Position numbers and translations under genes: made by a program. Below, piece after piece: positions 25,730 to 33,758 of a DNA stretch of 64,000 nt. The DNA comes from Mycolicibacterium parafortuitum (GTDB lineage: Bacteria > Actinomycetota > Actinomycetes > Mycobacteriales > Mycobacteriaceae). The first letter of the stretch is position 1. Every line of letters begins with the position of its first letter. The stretch is taken from positions 1-64,000 of the forward strand of contig NZ_MVID01000027.1 of the NCBI RefSeq assembly GCF_002086815.1, written 5' to 3'. The notes under the pieces are model-generated. The model was given only the letters and a program-made list of their open reading frames with translations, searched no databases and was not told the DNA's origin.

Positions 25730-26941
25730 ATGACCTTCTCTCTCGAGCTGTCCCCGGACCTGGTCGACGTCCAGAAGTGGGTGCACGAGTTCGCCGCCGA
25801 CGTCGTCCGCCCCGCCGCCGCCGAATGGGACGAGCGGGAGGAGACGCCGTGGCCGGTCATCCAGGAGGCCGCCAAAGTCGGCCTCTACTCGATGGAGCTG
25901 TTCGCCGAGCAGGCCGCAGAACCGTCCGGCCTGGGCATGATCGTCGTCTTCGAGGAGATGTTCTGGGGTGACGCCGGCATCGCGCTGGCGATCCTCGGAA
26001 CCGGCCTCGCGGCGGCCTCGCTGGCCGCCAACGGCACTCCGGAGCAGGTCGGCGAATGGGTGCCGCAGATGTTCGGCACCATCGACGAACCCAAGGTCGC
26101 GGCGTTCTGTTCCTCCGAGCCCGGCGCGGGCTCCGACGTCGGCGCCATCCTGACCCGCGCCCGCTACGACGAGGCGACCGACGAGTGGGTGCTCAACGGC
26201 ACCAAGACGTGGGCGACCAACGGCGGCATCGCCAACGTGCACGTCGTCGTCGCGTCGGTGCACCCGGAACTGGGCGCGCGCGGTCAGGCGTCGTTCATCA
26301 TCCCGCCCGGCACCAAGGGCCTGAGCCAGGGCCAGAAGTTCCGCAAGCACGGCATCCGCGCCTCGCACACCGCCGAGGTGGTGCTCGAGGACGTCCGCAT
26401 CCCGGGCCGGATGATCATCGGCGGCAAGGAGAAGTTCGACGCCCGCATCGCCAGGGTCCGCGAGGGCAAGAAGGCCGCAGGCCAGGCCGCGATGGCCACG
26501 TTCGAACGCACCCGCCCCACTGTCGGCGCGATGGCCGTCGGCGTGGCCCGGGCCGCCTACGAGTACGCCCGGGACTACTCGCTGGAACGCGAGCAGTTCG
26601 GCCGCAAGATCGGCGAGTTCCAGGCCGTCGCGTTCAAGCTGGCCGACATGAAAGCGCGCATCGACGCCGCCCGCCTGCTCGTGTACCGGGCCGGCTGGAT
26701 GGCCCGCAACGGCAAACCCTTCGAGAACGCCGAGGGGTCGATGGCCAAGCTCGTCGCCAGCGAGACCGCCGTGCACGTGACCGACGAGGCCATCCAGATC
26801 CTCGGCGGCAACGGCTACACCCGCGACTACCCCGTCGAGCGGATGCACCGCGACGCGAAGATCTTCACGATCTTCGAGGGCACCAGCGAGATCCAGCGGC
26901 TGGTGATGGCCCGCGCGATCACCGGGCTGCCCATCCGCTGA
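25730..26941 (+). CDS. Acyl-CoA dehydrogenase
   Basis: A 403-residue flavoenzyme of the acyl-CoA dehydrogenase family, which introduces an alpha-beta double bond. FAD and substrate motifs: AFCSSEPGAGSDVGA, WVLNGTKTWATNGG, REQFGRKIGEFQAV and QILGGNGYTRDYPVER. The catalytic base is Glu383 in IFEGTSEIQ. The ATG at 25730 is chosen because a start at 25670 would place the palindrome inside the gene and add no family sequence. Which acyl-CoA it uses, whether beta-oxidation or a steroid side chain, cannot be read here. Confidence 0.93.
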   Translation: MTFSLELSPDLVDVQKWVHEFAADVVRPAAAEWDEREETPWPVIQEAAKVGLYSMELFAEQAAEPSGLGMIVVFEEMFWGDAGIALAILGTGLAAASLAANGTPEQVGEWVPQMFGTIDEPKVAAFCSSEPGAGSDVGAILTRARYDEATDEWVLNGTKTWATNGGIANVHVVVASVHPELGARGQASFIIPPGTKGLSQGQKFRKHGIRASHTAEVVLEDVRIPGRMIIGGKEKFDARIARVREGKKAAGQAAMATFERTRPTVGAMAVGVARAAYEYARDYSLEREQFGRKIGEFQAVAFKLADMKARIDAARLLVYRAGWMARNGKPFENAEGSMAKLVASETAVHVTDEAIQILGGNGYTRDYPVERMHRDAKIFTIFEGTSEIQRLVMARAITGLPIR

Positions 26942-26947
26942 GCGTGG

Positions 26948-27535
26948 CTACGCCAGCGAGCTGACGAACAGCTTGTGTACCCGGCGGTCGCCGGTCACCT
27001 CCGGATGGAACGCCGTGGCCAGCATCCTGCCCTGGCGCACCGCGACCGGATGTCCGGCGGCCCGGGCCAGCACCTCGACATCCGGACCGACCCGCTCCAC
27101 CCACGGCGCCCGGATGAACACCGCGTGCACCGGCCCGTCGAGCCCGGTGAACTCGATGTCCTCCTCGAACGAGTCCACCTGACGACCGAACGCGTTGCGG
27201 CGCACCGTCATATCGATTCCGCGCAGCGGCAGCGCCTCGCGCCCGGGCACACCCGCGTCGGCGATCTCGGTGGCCAGCAGGATCATCCCCGCACACGACC
27301 CGTAGGCCGGCATCCCGCCGGCCAGCCGGGCCCGCAGAGGCTCCAGCAGATCGAATTCACGCAACAGATGGCTCATCGCCGTCGACTCGCCGCCGGGGAT
27401 CACCAGCCCGTCCACCGCCGCGAGCTCGGCCGCGCGGCGCACCGTGATCGCGTCCGCGCCCGCCTCGCGCAGCGCTGCCAGATGTTCGCGGGTGTCGCCC
27501 TGCAGCGCGAGCACCCCGACCCGCGGCGCGTTCAC
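26948..27535 (-). CDS. pdxT: Pyridoxal 5'-phosphate synthase glutaminase subunit PdxT
   Basis: A 195-residue glutamine amidotransferase that passes ammonia to PdxS for vitamin B6 synthesis. GVLALQGD begins the protein, PGGEST binds glutamine, the nucleophile is Cys81 in YGSCAGM, and the His-Glu pair lies in FHPEVTGD near the end. The GTG start at 27535 overlaps the tesB stop as GTGA. The frame runs further upstream but is not PdxT there. The order pdxS-tesB-pdxT matches M. tuberculosis. Confidence 0.95.
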   Translation of the reverse strand: MNAPRVGVLALQGDTREHLAALREAGADAITVRRAAELAAVDGLVIPGGESTAMSHLLREFDLLEPLRARLAGGMPAYGSCAGMILLATEIADAGVPGREALPLRGIDMTVRRNAFGRQVDSFEEDIEFTGLDGPVHAVFIRAPWVERVGPDVEVLARAAGHPVAVRQGRMLATAFHPEVTGDRRVHKLFVSSLA

Positions 27536-28380
27536 CCTTGGCGCGGCGTGAAGTCGCGGGTGAAGCGGGTCAGCCCCTCCTGCATCACCGCGGCGACCAT
27601 CTCGCCGTAGCGGTTGTAGATCTTGCCCTGGGTCAGCGAGCGGCCCCCGCACGCCGACGGCGACGACTGGTCGTAGAGCAGCCACTCGTCGGCACGGAAC
27701 GGCCGCATGAACCACATCGCGTGGTCCAGGGAAGCCACCATCAGGTGCTTGCGCTCCTCGACGTGATTGACCTGGGCCGAGCCCAGCAGGGTCAGGTCAC
27801 TCATGTAGGCGAGCGCGCAGATGTGCAGCACGTGGTCGTCGGGCAGCGGATCACGATGCCGGAACCACACCTGCTGCTGGGAGGCCTTGCCCTCGCGCAC
27901 GCCGAGGCGCTCGCGCGGCACGATCCGGACGTCCCACTCGTCGAACTGTTTGAAGCTGGCGTCGTCGAACACCTTGCTGACCGACTTGAAGTCGGGGATG
28001 TCGTCGGGCGGCACCGCGTGCGGCATCGCGTCCTGGTGCTCGATACCGCTCTGGTCGGTCTGGAACGACGCCGACATCGAGAAGATGGTCTCGCCGTGCT
28101 GGATCGCGCTGACCCGGCGGGTGCAGAACGATCCGCCGTCGCGGATCCGCTCGACGGTGTAGACCGTCGGAGACCGGGCGTCGCCGCCGCGCAGGAAGTA
28201 GCCGTGCAGGGAGTGCACCTGGAACTTCGGGTCGACGGTGCGCACCGCGGAGACCAGGGACTGACCGGCGACGTGCCCGCCGAAGGTGCGCTGCAGGAAG
28301 CCCGACTCGGGGCTGAAGACGCCACCCCGATAGATGTTGACCTCGATCTGCTCCAGATCGAGGATCTTTTCGATCGCCAT
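27532..28380 (-). CDS. tesB: Acyl-CoA thioesterase II (TesB)
   Basis: A 282-residue double hot-dog thioesterase that hydrolyses acyl-CoA. Family segments include FGGHVAGQSLVSA, VHSLHGYFLRGGD, and near the C-terminus LDHAMWFMRPFRADEWLLYDQ and SPSACGGRSLTQGKI. The length is normal for TesB. It sits between pdxS and pdxT on one transcript, overlapping pdxT. A metabolic reason for the placement is not evident. Confidence 0.95.
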   Translation of the reverse strand: MAIEKILDLEQIEVNIYRGGVFSPESGFLQRTFGGHVAGQSLVSAVRTVDPKFQVHSLHGYFLRGGDARSPTVYTVERIRDGGSFCTRRVSAIQHGETIFSMSASFQTDQSGIEHQDAMPHAVPPDDIPDFKSVSKVFDDASFKQFDEWDVRIVPRERLGVREGKASQQQVWFRHRDPLPDDHVLHICALAYMSDLTLLGSAQVNHVEERKHLMVASLDHAMWFMRPFRADEWLLYDQSSPSACGGRSLTQGKIYNRYGEMVAAVMQEGLTRFTRDFTPRQG

Positions 28381-28397
28381 TAGTCAGGGTGCCTGGT

Positions 28398-29303
28398 CTA
28401 CCAGCCGCGCTCGGCCAGGCGGTGCGGGACCGGGATGTCGTCGACGTTGATGCCGACCATCGCCTCGCCCAGCCCGCGCGACACCTTGGCCAGCACGTCG
28501 GGATCGTCGTAGAAGGTGGTGGCCTTGACGATGGCCGCGGCCCGCTCGGCCGGGTTGCCGGACTTGAAGATGCCCGAGCCGACGAAGACGCCCTCGGCGC
28601 CGAGCTGCATCATCATCGCCGCGTCGGCCGGGGTCGCGATTCCGCCGGCGGTGAACAGTGTCACCGGCAGCTTGCCGGCCTGGGCGACCTCGACGACCAG
28701 ATCGTAGGGCGCCTGCAATTCCTTTGCCGCGACGTACAACTCGTCCTCCGACAGCGAGGACAACCGACGGATCTCGCCGCCGATCTTGCGCATGTGGGTG
28801 GTGGCGTTGGACACATCCCCGGTGCCGGCCTCGCCCTTGGAGCGGATCATCGCCGCGCCCTCGGTGATGCGGCGCAGCGCCTCACCCAGGTTGGTGGCAC
28901 CGCAGACGAACGGGACGGTGAACTTCCACTTGTCGATGTGGTTGGTGTAGTCCGCGGGGGTCAGCACCTCGGACTCGTCGATGTAGTCCACCCCGAGGCT
29001 CTGCAGGATCTGAGCCTCGACGAAGTGCCCGATGCGCACCTTGGCCATCACCGGGATCGTGACGGCGTCGATGATGCCCTCGATCATGTCGGGGTCGCTC
29101 ATGCGCGACACCCCGCCCTGGGCCCGGATGTCGGCGGGCACGCGCTCGAGCGCCATCACCGCGACGGCGCCGGCACCTTCGGCGATGCGCGCCTGCTCCG
29201 GCGTGACGACGTCCATGATGACCCCGCCCTTGAGCATCTCTGCCATGCCGCGCTTGACCCGGGCGGTTCCGCGAGCGGGAGTCCCCACACCTTCGGATTC
29301 CAC
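28398..29303 (-). CDS. pdxS: Pyridoxal 5'-phosphate synthase lyase subunit PdxS
   Basis: A 301-residue TIM-barrel enzyme that makes PLP from ribose 5-phosphate, glyceraldehyde 3-phosphate and ammonia supplied by PdxT. Motifs: KGGVIMDVVTPEQARIAE, RMSDPDMI, the lysine strand PVMAKVRIGHFVEAQIL, and the second lysine region PFVCGATNLGEALRRI. The GTG start at 29303 has AAAGGAG upstream. A TAGACT hexamer at 29332-29337 (minus strand) is a plausible -10. First gene of pdxS-tesB-pdxT. Confidence 0.97.
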   Translation of the reverse strand: MESEGVGTPARGTARVKRGMAEMLKGGVIMDVVTPEQARIAEGAGAVAVMALERVPADIRAQGGVSRMSDPDMIEGIIDAVTIPVMAKVRIGHFVEAQILQSLGVDYIDESEVLTPADYTNHIDKWKFTVPFVCGATNLGEALRRITEGAAMIRSKGEAGTGDVSNATTHMRKIGGEIRRLSSLSEDELYVAAKELQAPYDLVVEVAQAGKLPVTLFTAGGIATPADAAMMMQLGAEGVFVGSGIFKSGNPAERAAAIVKATTFYDDPDVLAKVSRGLGEAMVGINVDDIPVPHRLAERGW

Positions 29304-29368
29304 TGCATTCTCCTTTAATCGCTACTGATCGAGTCTAGAGCCGGCCGCAAATCAATTCGATCCGCAGA

Positions 29369-30412
29369 TCATTTGATCGACGGCAACGGCTCGGGCAGAT
29401 GCGCACCCCGCGCGTCGGCGAGCATGTTGGCCTCGTCGAGGAGCTCACCCAACTGCCGGGGGTACACGGCCTCACCGCCGGCGACCAGCTTTTGGATCAT
29501 TGTCGCATCGCACCACCGGTGGCCATGGATGTAGGTGCGCTCCAGCCCCGAGCGGCCCGCGTCGGACGGTTCGAACCGCCCGGTGCGGTGCACGAAGTAA
29601 TGCTCCTCGCTGCGCATCACCGACCCGTTGAAGTGGATGACCGCGTCGCGGCGCCACACCGGGCCGACGAGAACCTGCGGGGACACCACCAGCCCGGTCT
29701 CCTCCTCGAGTTCGCGCGCCGCCGCCTGCGCCAGGGACTCCCCCAGCTGCGCCGCACCACCGATGGTGAACCACCACCGCGGCGGTGGTGACGTGCCACC
29801 CAGCGCCGCCGGATCAGATCCGCACAGCAACAACACGGCACCGCCCTCGTCGAGCAGCACGATGCGCGCCGAGGTCCTCCTTCGCGCCGGCGCCGGCTCC
29901 CGCGCCGACGCCTCGCCACCCTCGGCGATCTCGAAATAGGTTGGCAGGGCGGCAGTTCCACCCAGACGCAGCACGCGCACCAGTGGACGCTCACGCAACG
30001 CCAGCGTGTCGCGCACCGCGTCGTTGTGGAACCGGCGGGCCAGCAGCACCCGCGCCTCGGCATCGGCCAACTCGGCGACCAGTGCCGGTGCCAACGACGA
30101 CGGGTTCACCCGCGCCAGCGCCGCCGACAGCTCGTTCTCGGCCACCTCCCGAGACGCCCGCGGGGCCCGCTCGGCGGCGTCGGCCAACGCCGCGAGCCGC
30201 TTACCCTCCGGACCACCGCCGTAGGCCTCCACCGCCACGGCGCGCGCCACCACTGCCCGGCGGGCCAGCGCGCCGTCGAGCGCCTGCCAGGACAGGTCGT
30301 AGCGCACGTGCAGCCGGTCCAGCCGCGTCGCGGTCTGATACGCCCACCCCAGCACCAGCAGCACCGCCGCCACCGCCACGGCGATGACGACCGCCATGAT
30401 CCACGGGATCAC
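29369..30412 (-). CDS. Membrane-anchored LemA-like plus NUDIX hydrolase fusion (Rv2609c-type)
   Basis: A 347-residue protein. A transmembrane helix at about residues 4-22 is followed by a helical region (about 30-150) with LemA-like features, including ARRFHNDAVRDTLALR. The C-terminal half is a NUDIX domain with a complete box: GAAQLGESLAQAAAREL then EEETGL. NUDIX enzymes cleave nucleoside diphosphate-linked compounds. It overlaps pimA by four bases (ATGA) at the end of the PIM lipid operon. Substrate unknown; a role in nucleotide-sugar or lipid intermediate turnover is inference. Confidence 0.85.
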   Translation of the reverse strand: MIPWIMAVVIAVAVAAVLLVLGWAYQTATRLDRLHVRYDLSWQALDGALARRAVVARAVAVEAYGGGPEGKRLAALADAAERAPRASREVAENELSAALARVNPSSLAPALVAELADAEARVLLARRFHNDAVRDTLALRERPLVRVLRLGGTAALPTYFEIAEGGEASAREPAPARRRTSARIVLLDEGGAVLLLCGSDPAALGGTSPPPRWWFTIGGAAQLGESLAQAAARELEEETGLVVSPQVLVGPVWRRDAVIHFNGSVMRSEEHYFVHRTGRFEPSDAGRSGLERTYIHGHRWCDATMIQKLVAGGEAVYPRQLGELLDEANMLADARGAHLPEPLPSIK

Positions 30413-31539
30413 GATTCGACCTGCACCTTCACGCCGGAGCCGGCGACCGTCTCATACACCCGCAGGATCTGCTTGGCGACCACCGACCAGTCGTACCGCT
30501 GTACCGCGACCTGGGCGCGTTCCACGTAGCCGCGGCGCGCGGCGTCGTCGGAGAGCATCTCGACCAGCCCTTCGGCGAGGGCCCCGGAGTCGTCCACCGC
30601 CACCAATCTGCCCGCCTCGCCGTCCTTGAGGACCCGCCGGAAGGCATCCAGGTCGCTGGCCACCACCGCCGTGCCCGCGGCCATCGCCTCCACGAGCACG
30701 ATGCCGAAGCTCTCGCCGCCGGTGTTGGGCGCGACGTACACGTCGGCGCTGCGCATCGCCGACGCCTTCGCGGCGTCGTCGACCTGGCCGAGGAAGCGCA
30801 GATGCGGCGCCAGCGGGCCGGCGTCGGCGCGCAACTGGTCCTCGTCGCCGCGGCCCACGACGAGGATCTCGACGTCAGGGAATGCGTGCACCACCGGCGG
30901 CAGCGCGCCGAGCAGCACCGACATCCCCTTGCGCGGTTCGTCGAAGCGGCCCAGGAACAGCACCGTCCGCCCCGAACGCGGATAGCCGGGCAGCAGCGGT
31001 GCGGACGCGAAACTTCCGACGTCCACCCCGTTGGGGATCTCGACGGCATCGCTGCCGAGGGCCTCCATCTGCCAGCGCCGCGCCAGGTCGGACACCGCGA
31101 TGCGGCCGACGATCTTCTCGTGCATCGGCCGCAGGATCGGCTCGAACACCGACAGCGTCAGCGATTTCGTCGTCGACGTGTGGAACGTCGCGACGATCGG
31201 GCCCTCGGCGATGTTCAGCGCCAGCATCGACAGGCTCGGGGCGTTGGGCTCGTGCAAATGCAGCACGTCGAAGCTGCCCTGCTGCAGCCACCGCTTGACC
31301 CGGCGGTGGGTGGCCGGGCCGAACCGCAGTCGTGCCACCGAGCCGTTGTACGGGATCGGCACCGCCCTGCCGCCGGAGACCACGTAGTCGGGCAGCGTGC
31401 CCTCGGCCTCCGGCGAGGACGGCGCGAGCACGCTGACGTAGTGACCGTCGGCGCGCATCACCTCGGCGAGCTGCAGCACGTGCGACTGCACCCCGCCGGG
31501 CACGTCGAACGAGTACGGGCAGACCATGCCGATCCGCAT
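30409..31539 (-). CDS. pimA: Phosphatidyl-myo-inositol mannosyltransferase PimA
   Basis: A 376-residue GT4 glycosyltransferase that transfers the first mannose from GDP-mannose to phosphatidylinositol at the inner face of the membrane. N-terminal motif YSFDVPGGVQSHVLQL includes the GGV loop; the nucleotide-sugar end has PNTGGESFGIVLVEAMAAG with the EX7E glutamates. I use the ATG at 31539 (MRIGMVCPYSF). It follows patA and precedes the NUDIX gene, the conserved mycobacterial PIM order. Confidence 0.96.
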   Translation of the reverse strand: MRIGMVCPYSFDVPGGVQSHVLQLAEVMRADGHYVSVLAPSSPEAEGTLPDYVVSGGRAVPIPYNGSVARLRFGPATHRRVKRWLQQGSFDVLHLHEPNAPSLSMLALNIAEGPIVATFHTSTTKSLTLSVFEPILRPMHEKIVGRIAVSDLARRWQMEALGSDAVEIPNGVDVGSFASAPLLPGYPRSGRTVLFLGRFDEPRKGMSVLLGALPPVVHAFPDVEILVVGRGDEDQLRADAGPLAPHLRFLGQVDDAAKASAMRSADVYVAPNTGGESFGIVLVEAMAAGTAVVASDLDAFRRVLKDGEAGRLVAVDDSGALAEGLVEMLSDDAARRGYVERAQVAVQRYDWSVVAKQILRVYETVAGSGVKVQVES

Positions 31540-31570
31540 CAGGTCAGTCGCTTCTTCGCGCAAGCGCTCA

Positions 31571-32527
31571 TCAGGTCCCCTCCAGGCGGGCCCTGCGCTC
31601 GTCCGACAGGTCCGCCACCCACTGCGGCTGCATCATGTGCCAGTCCTCGGGGTGGGCGGCGATGTTGACGGCGAACCGGTCGGCCAGCGCCTGGGTGATC
31701 GCCGGGATGTCGCCGGACGCGGTGTCGAGCTCCGGGTAGACCTGGAAACCCCAGCCGTCGCCGTCGAACCAGCAGTGCACCGGGAACAGCGCTGCCCCGG
31801 TCTCGATCGCGAGTTTCGCCGGCCCGGCGGGCAGGCGGCTGAGCTCGCCGAAGAAGTCGACCTCGACACCGCGCCGGCTCAGGTCCCGATCGGCCATCAG
31901 GCACACGATGCCGTTGTCCAGGAGCCAGTCGCGCACCACGTCGTAGGCGGGCCGCTCGCCGCCGGTGGCGGGCACCACCCGGAAGCCGAGGCTCTCTCGG
32001 TAGGCCAGGAAGCGGTTGTACAGCGACTCCGGTTTGAGCCGTTCGGCGACGGTCGCGAACGGGCCGTGGTTCTGCACCAGGTACACCCCGGCCATGTCCC
32101 AGTTCCCGCTGTGCGGCAGCGCCAGCACCACGCCTCGGCCGCGCTCGAGCGCCTCCCACACCAGGCCGATGTCCTCGACCCACAGCTCGGCGCCCAGCCG
32201 GGTGTGGTCCATCGCGGGCAGCCGGAACGCCTCACGCCAGTAGCGCGCGTAGGACGCCAGCGACGCCCGCATCAGCGAAGCCGGGACCTGCTGCGGGGTG
32301 GTGCCGATCACCCGCGCCAGGTTCTTGCGCAACTGTTCGGGCCCGCCGTTGCGCGATGCCCACCGCGCCCCGGCCTGAAACGTGTTGCGCGCGACGACCT
32401 CCGGCGCCGCCCGGACCAGCCGCCAACCGGCGGCGTATCCGAGGTCGCTGAGCTGACCGGCCAGTGCCGACGGCAGCGACAACAGCCCCGTGCCACCGTG
32501 CCCGGACCCACCGGTGTCCGCGGTCAT
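31571..32527 (-). CDS. patA: Phosphatidylinositol mannoside acyltransferase (PatA type)
   Basis: A 318-residue LPLAT-like acyltransferase that adds palmitate to the mannose of PIM. The catalytic HX4D is His139 to Asp144 in LPHSGNWDMAG. MADRDLSRRGVEVDFFG and LPAGPAKLAIETGAAL follow, as in PatA/HtrB enzymes. The ATG at 32527 overlaps the pgsA stop as ATGA; the frame is open much further upstream but only as a shadow of pgsA. Peripheral membrane enzyme. Confidence 0.94.
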   Translation of the reverse strand: MTADTGGSGHGGTGLLSLPSALAGQLSDLGYAAGWRLVRAAPEVVARNTFQAGARWASRNGGPEQLRKNLARVIGTTPQQVPASLMRASLASYARYWREAFRLPAMDHTRLGAELWVEDIGLVWEALERGRGVVLALPHSGNWDMAGVYLVQNHGPFATVAERLKPESLYNRFLAYRESLGFRVVPATGGERPAYDVVRDWLLDNGIVCLMADRDLSRRGVEVDFFGELSRLPAGPAKLAIETGAALFPVHCWFDGDGWGFQVYPELDTASGDIPAITQALADRFAVNIAAHPEDWHMMQPQWVADLSDERRARLEGT

Positions 32528-33195
32528 TGCTCCGTGGTTTCGGGCTTCGCGCCGGAATCGGGCACCACCAGCGGATCCATCGCCGCCTCGGATGTCCGCA
32601 CGCTGTGCAGCCGCTGGCCGACGGTCACCAGGCTGGCCACCGCGAGCACCCACATCGCGACATGCAGCAGCCACGGCACCGGAAACAGCGGGAAGCCGGA
32701 CAGGCCGGCGCCGGTCAGCACGATGACCAGCCGTTCGGGCCGTTCGATCAGACCGCCGTCCCCGGAGAGGCCGCTGGCCTCCGCGCGCGCCTTGATGTAC
32801 GAGATGACCTGCGACGACACCAGACAGATCATGGTGGCGACGACCAGTTCGGGGCTGTGCAGCCCAAACGCCGCCCACCACAGCAGGCCGCAGAACACCG
32901 CACCGTCGCTGATCCGGTCGCACGTCGCGTCCAGTACCGCCCCGAAGCGGGTGCCGCCGCCACGCTCGCGCGCCATCGCGCCGTCGAGCATGTCGGCGAG
33001 TACGAAGACGAAGACCGCGACCGCGCCCCACCACAGCTGCCCGATCGGGAACAGGGTCAGCGCGGCGAGCACTGATCCCGCGGTCCCCAGGATCGTGACG
33101 CTGTCCGGGGTCAAACCCACCTTCAGCGCACCCTTGGCCACCGGGCGCGACAGCTTCGTGTACGCCGCCCGGGTCATCAGGTAGAAGTTGCTCAC
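32524..33195 (-). CDS. pgsA: Phosphatidylinositol phosphate synthase PgsA1
   Basis: A 223-residue CDP-alcohol phosphatidyltransferase with about six membrane helices. The CDP-alcohol motif is complete, with DMLDGAMARERGGGT followed by FGAVLDATCDR (Asp residues for metal and catalysis). It joins CDP-diacylglycerol to inositol 1-phosphate, the first step toward PI and PIMs. The GTG start at 33195 overlaps the HIT stop as GTGA, which I prefer to an ATG five codons upstream. Confidence 0.96.
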   Translation of the reverse strand: MSNFYLMTRAAYTKLSRPVAKGALKVGLTPDSVTILGTAGSVLAALTLFPIGQLWWGAVAVFVFVLADMLDGAMARERGGGTRFGAVLDATCDRISDGAVFCGLLWWAAFGLHSPELVVATMICLVSSQVISYIKARAEASGLSGDGGLIERPERLVIVLTGAGLSGFPLFPVPWLLHVAMWVLAVASLVTVGQRLHSVRTSEAAMDPLVVPDSGAKPETTEQ

Positions 33196-33758
33196 TTCTG
33201 GTTTTCCCACTCGGTCGCCAGGAGCAGCCGCGTGTCGCGCAGCAGCTGCGGGATGACCTTGGAATCGCCGATCACGGTGATGAAGTTGGCGTCCCCGCCC
33301 CAGCGAGGCACGACGTGCATGTGCAGGTGCTCCGACAGCGAACCGCCCGCGGAGGTCCCGAGGTTGAGGCCGACGTTGAAACCGTGCGGCCGTGAGACGG
33401 CCTTCATCACGCGAATGGCCTTCTGCGTGAACGCCATCAGTTCGGCGCTCTCGGCCTCGGTGAGGTTCTCCAGCTCGGCGACACGGCGGTACGGCACCAC
33501 CATCAGGTGCCCCGGGTTGTACGGGTAGAGGTTGAGCACCGCGTACACCAGGTCGCCGCGGGCGACGACCAGGCCGTCCTCGTCGGACATGTTCGGGATG
33601 TCGGTGAACGGCTCCGACGAGGCCGCCGATCCGGGCTTGACCGCATCGACGATGTAGGTCATCCGGTGCGGCGTCCAGAGCCGCTGTAAACGATCTGGAT
33701 CGCCGACGCCGCGGTCTACGATCGTATCCTCCGGATCCACGTCACCCCCGCTCTGCAC
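33192..33758 (-). CDS. HIT-domain protein (Ap4A phosphorylase type, Rv2613c-like)
   Basis: A 188-residue HIT protein. The histidine triad is HLHMHVVP, preceded by GTSAGGSLSEH; LYPYNPGHLMVVPYRR marks the first half of the fold. The M. tuberculosis homologue in the same place acts on diadenosine tetraphosphate. The GTG start at 33758 overlaps the thrS end by 17 bases. The gene bridges thrS and the PIM operon; the reason is not evident. Confidence 0.93.
   Translation of the reverse strand: MQSGGDVDPEDTIVDRGVGDPDRLQRLWTPHRMTYIVDAVKPGSAASSEPFTDIPNMSDEDGLVVARGDLVYAVLNLYPYNPGHLMVVPYRRVAELENLTEAESAELMAFTQKAIRVMKAVSRPHGFNVGLNLGTSAGGSLSEHLHMHVVPRWGGDANFITVIGDSKVIPQLLRDTRLLLATEWENQK

Noticed and set aside
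32232..33075. Several open frames across patA/pgsA on both strands
   Set aside because: All overlap the conserved PIM operon genes and show no family motif.
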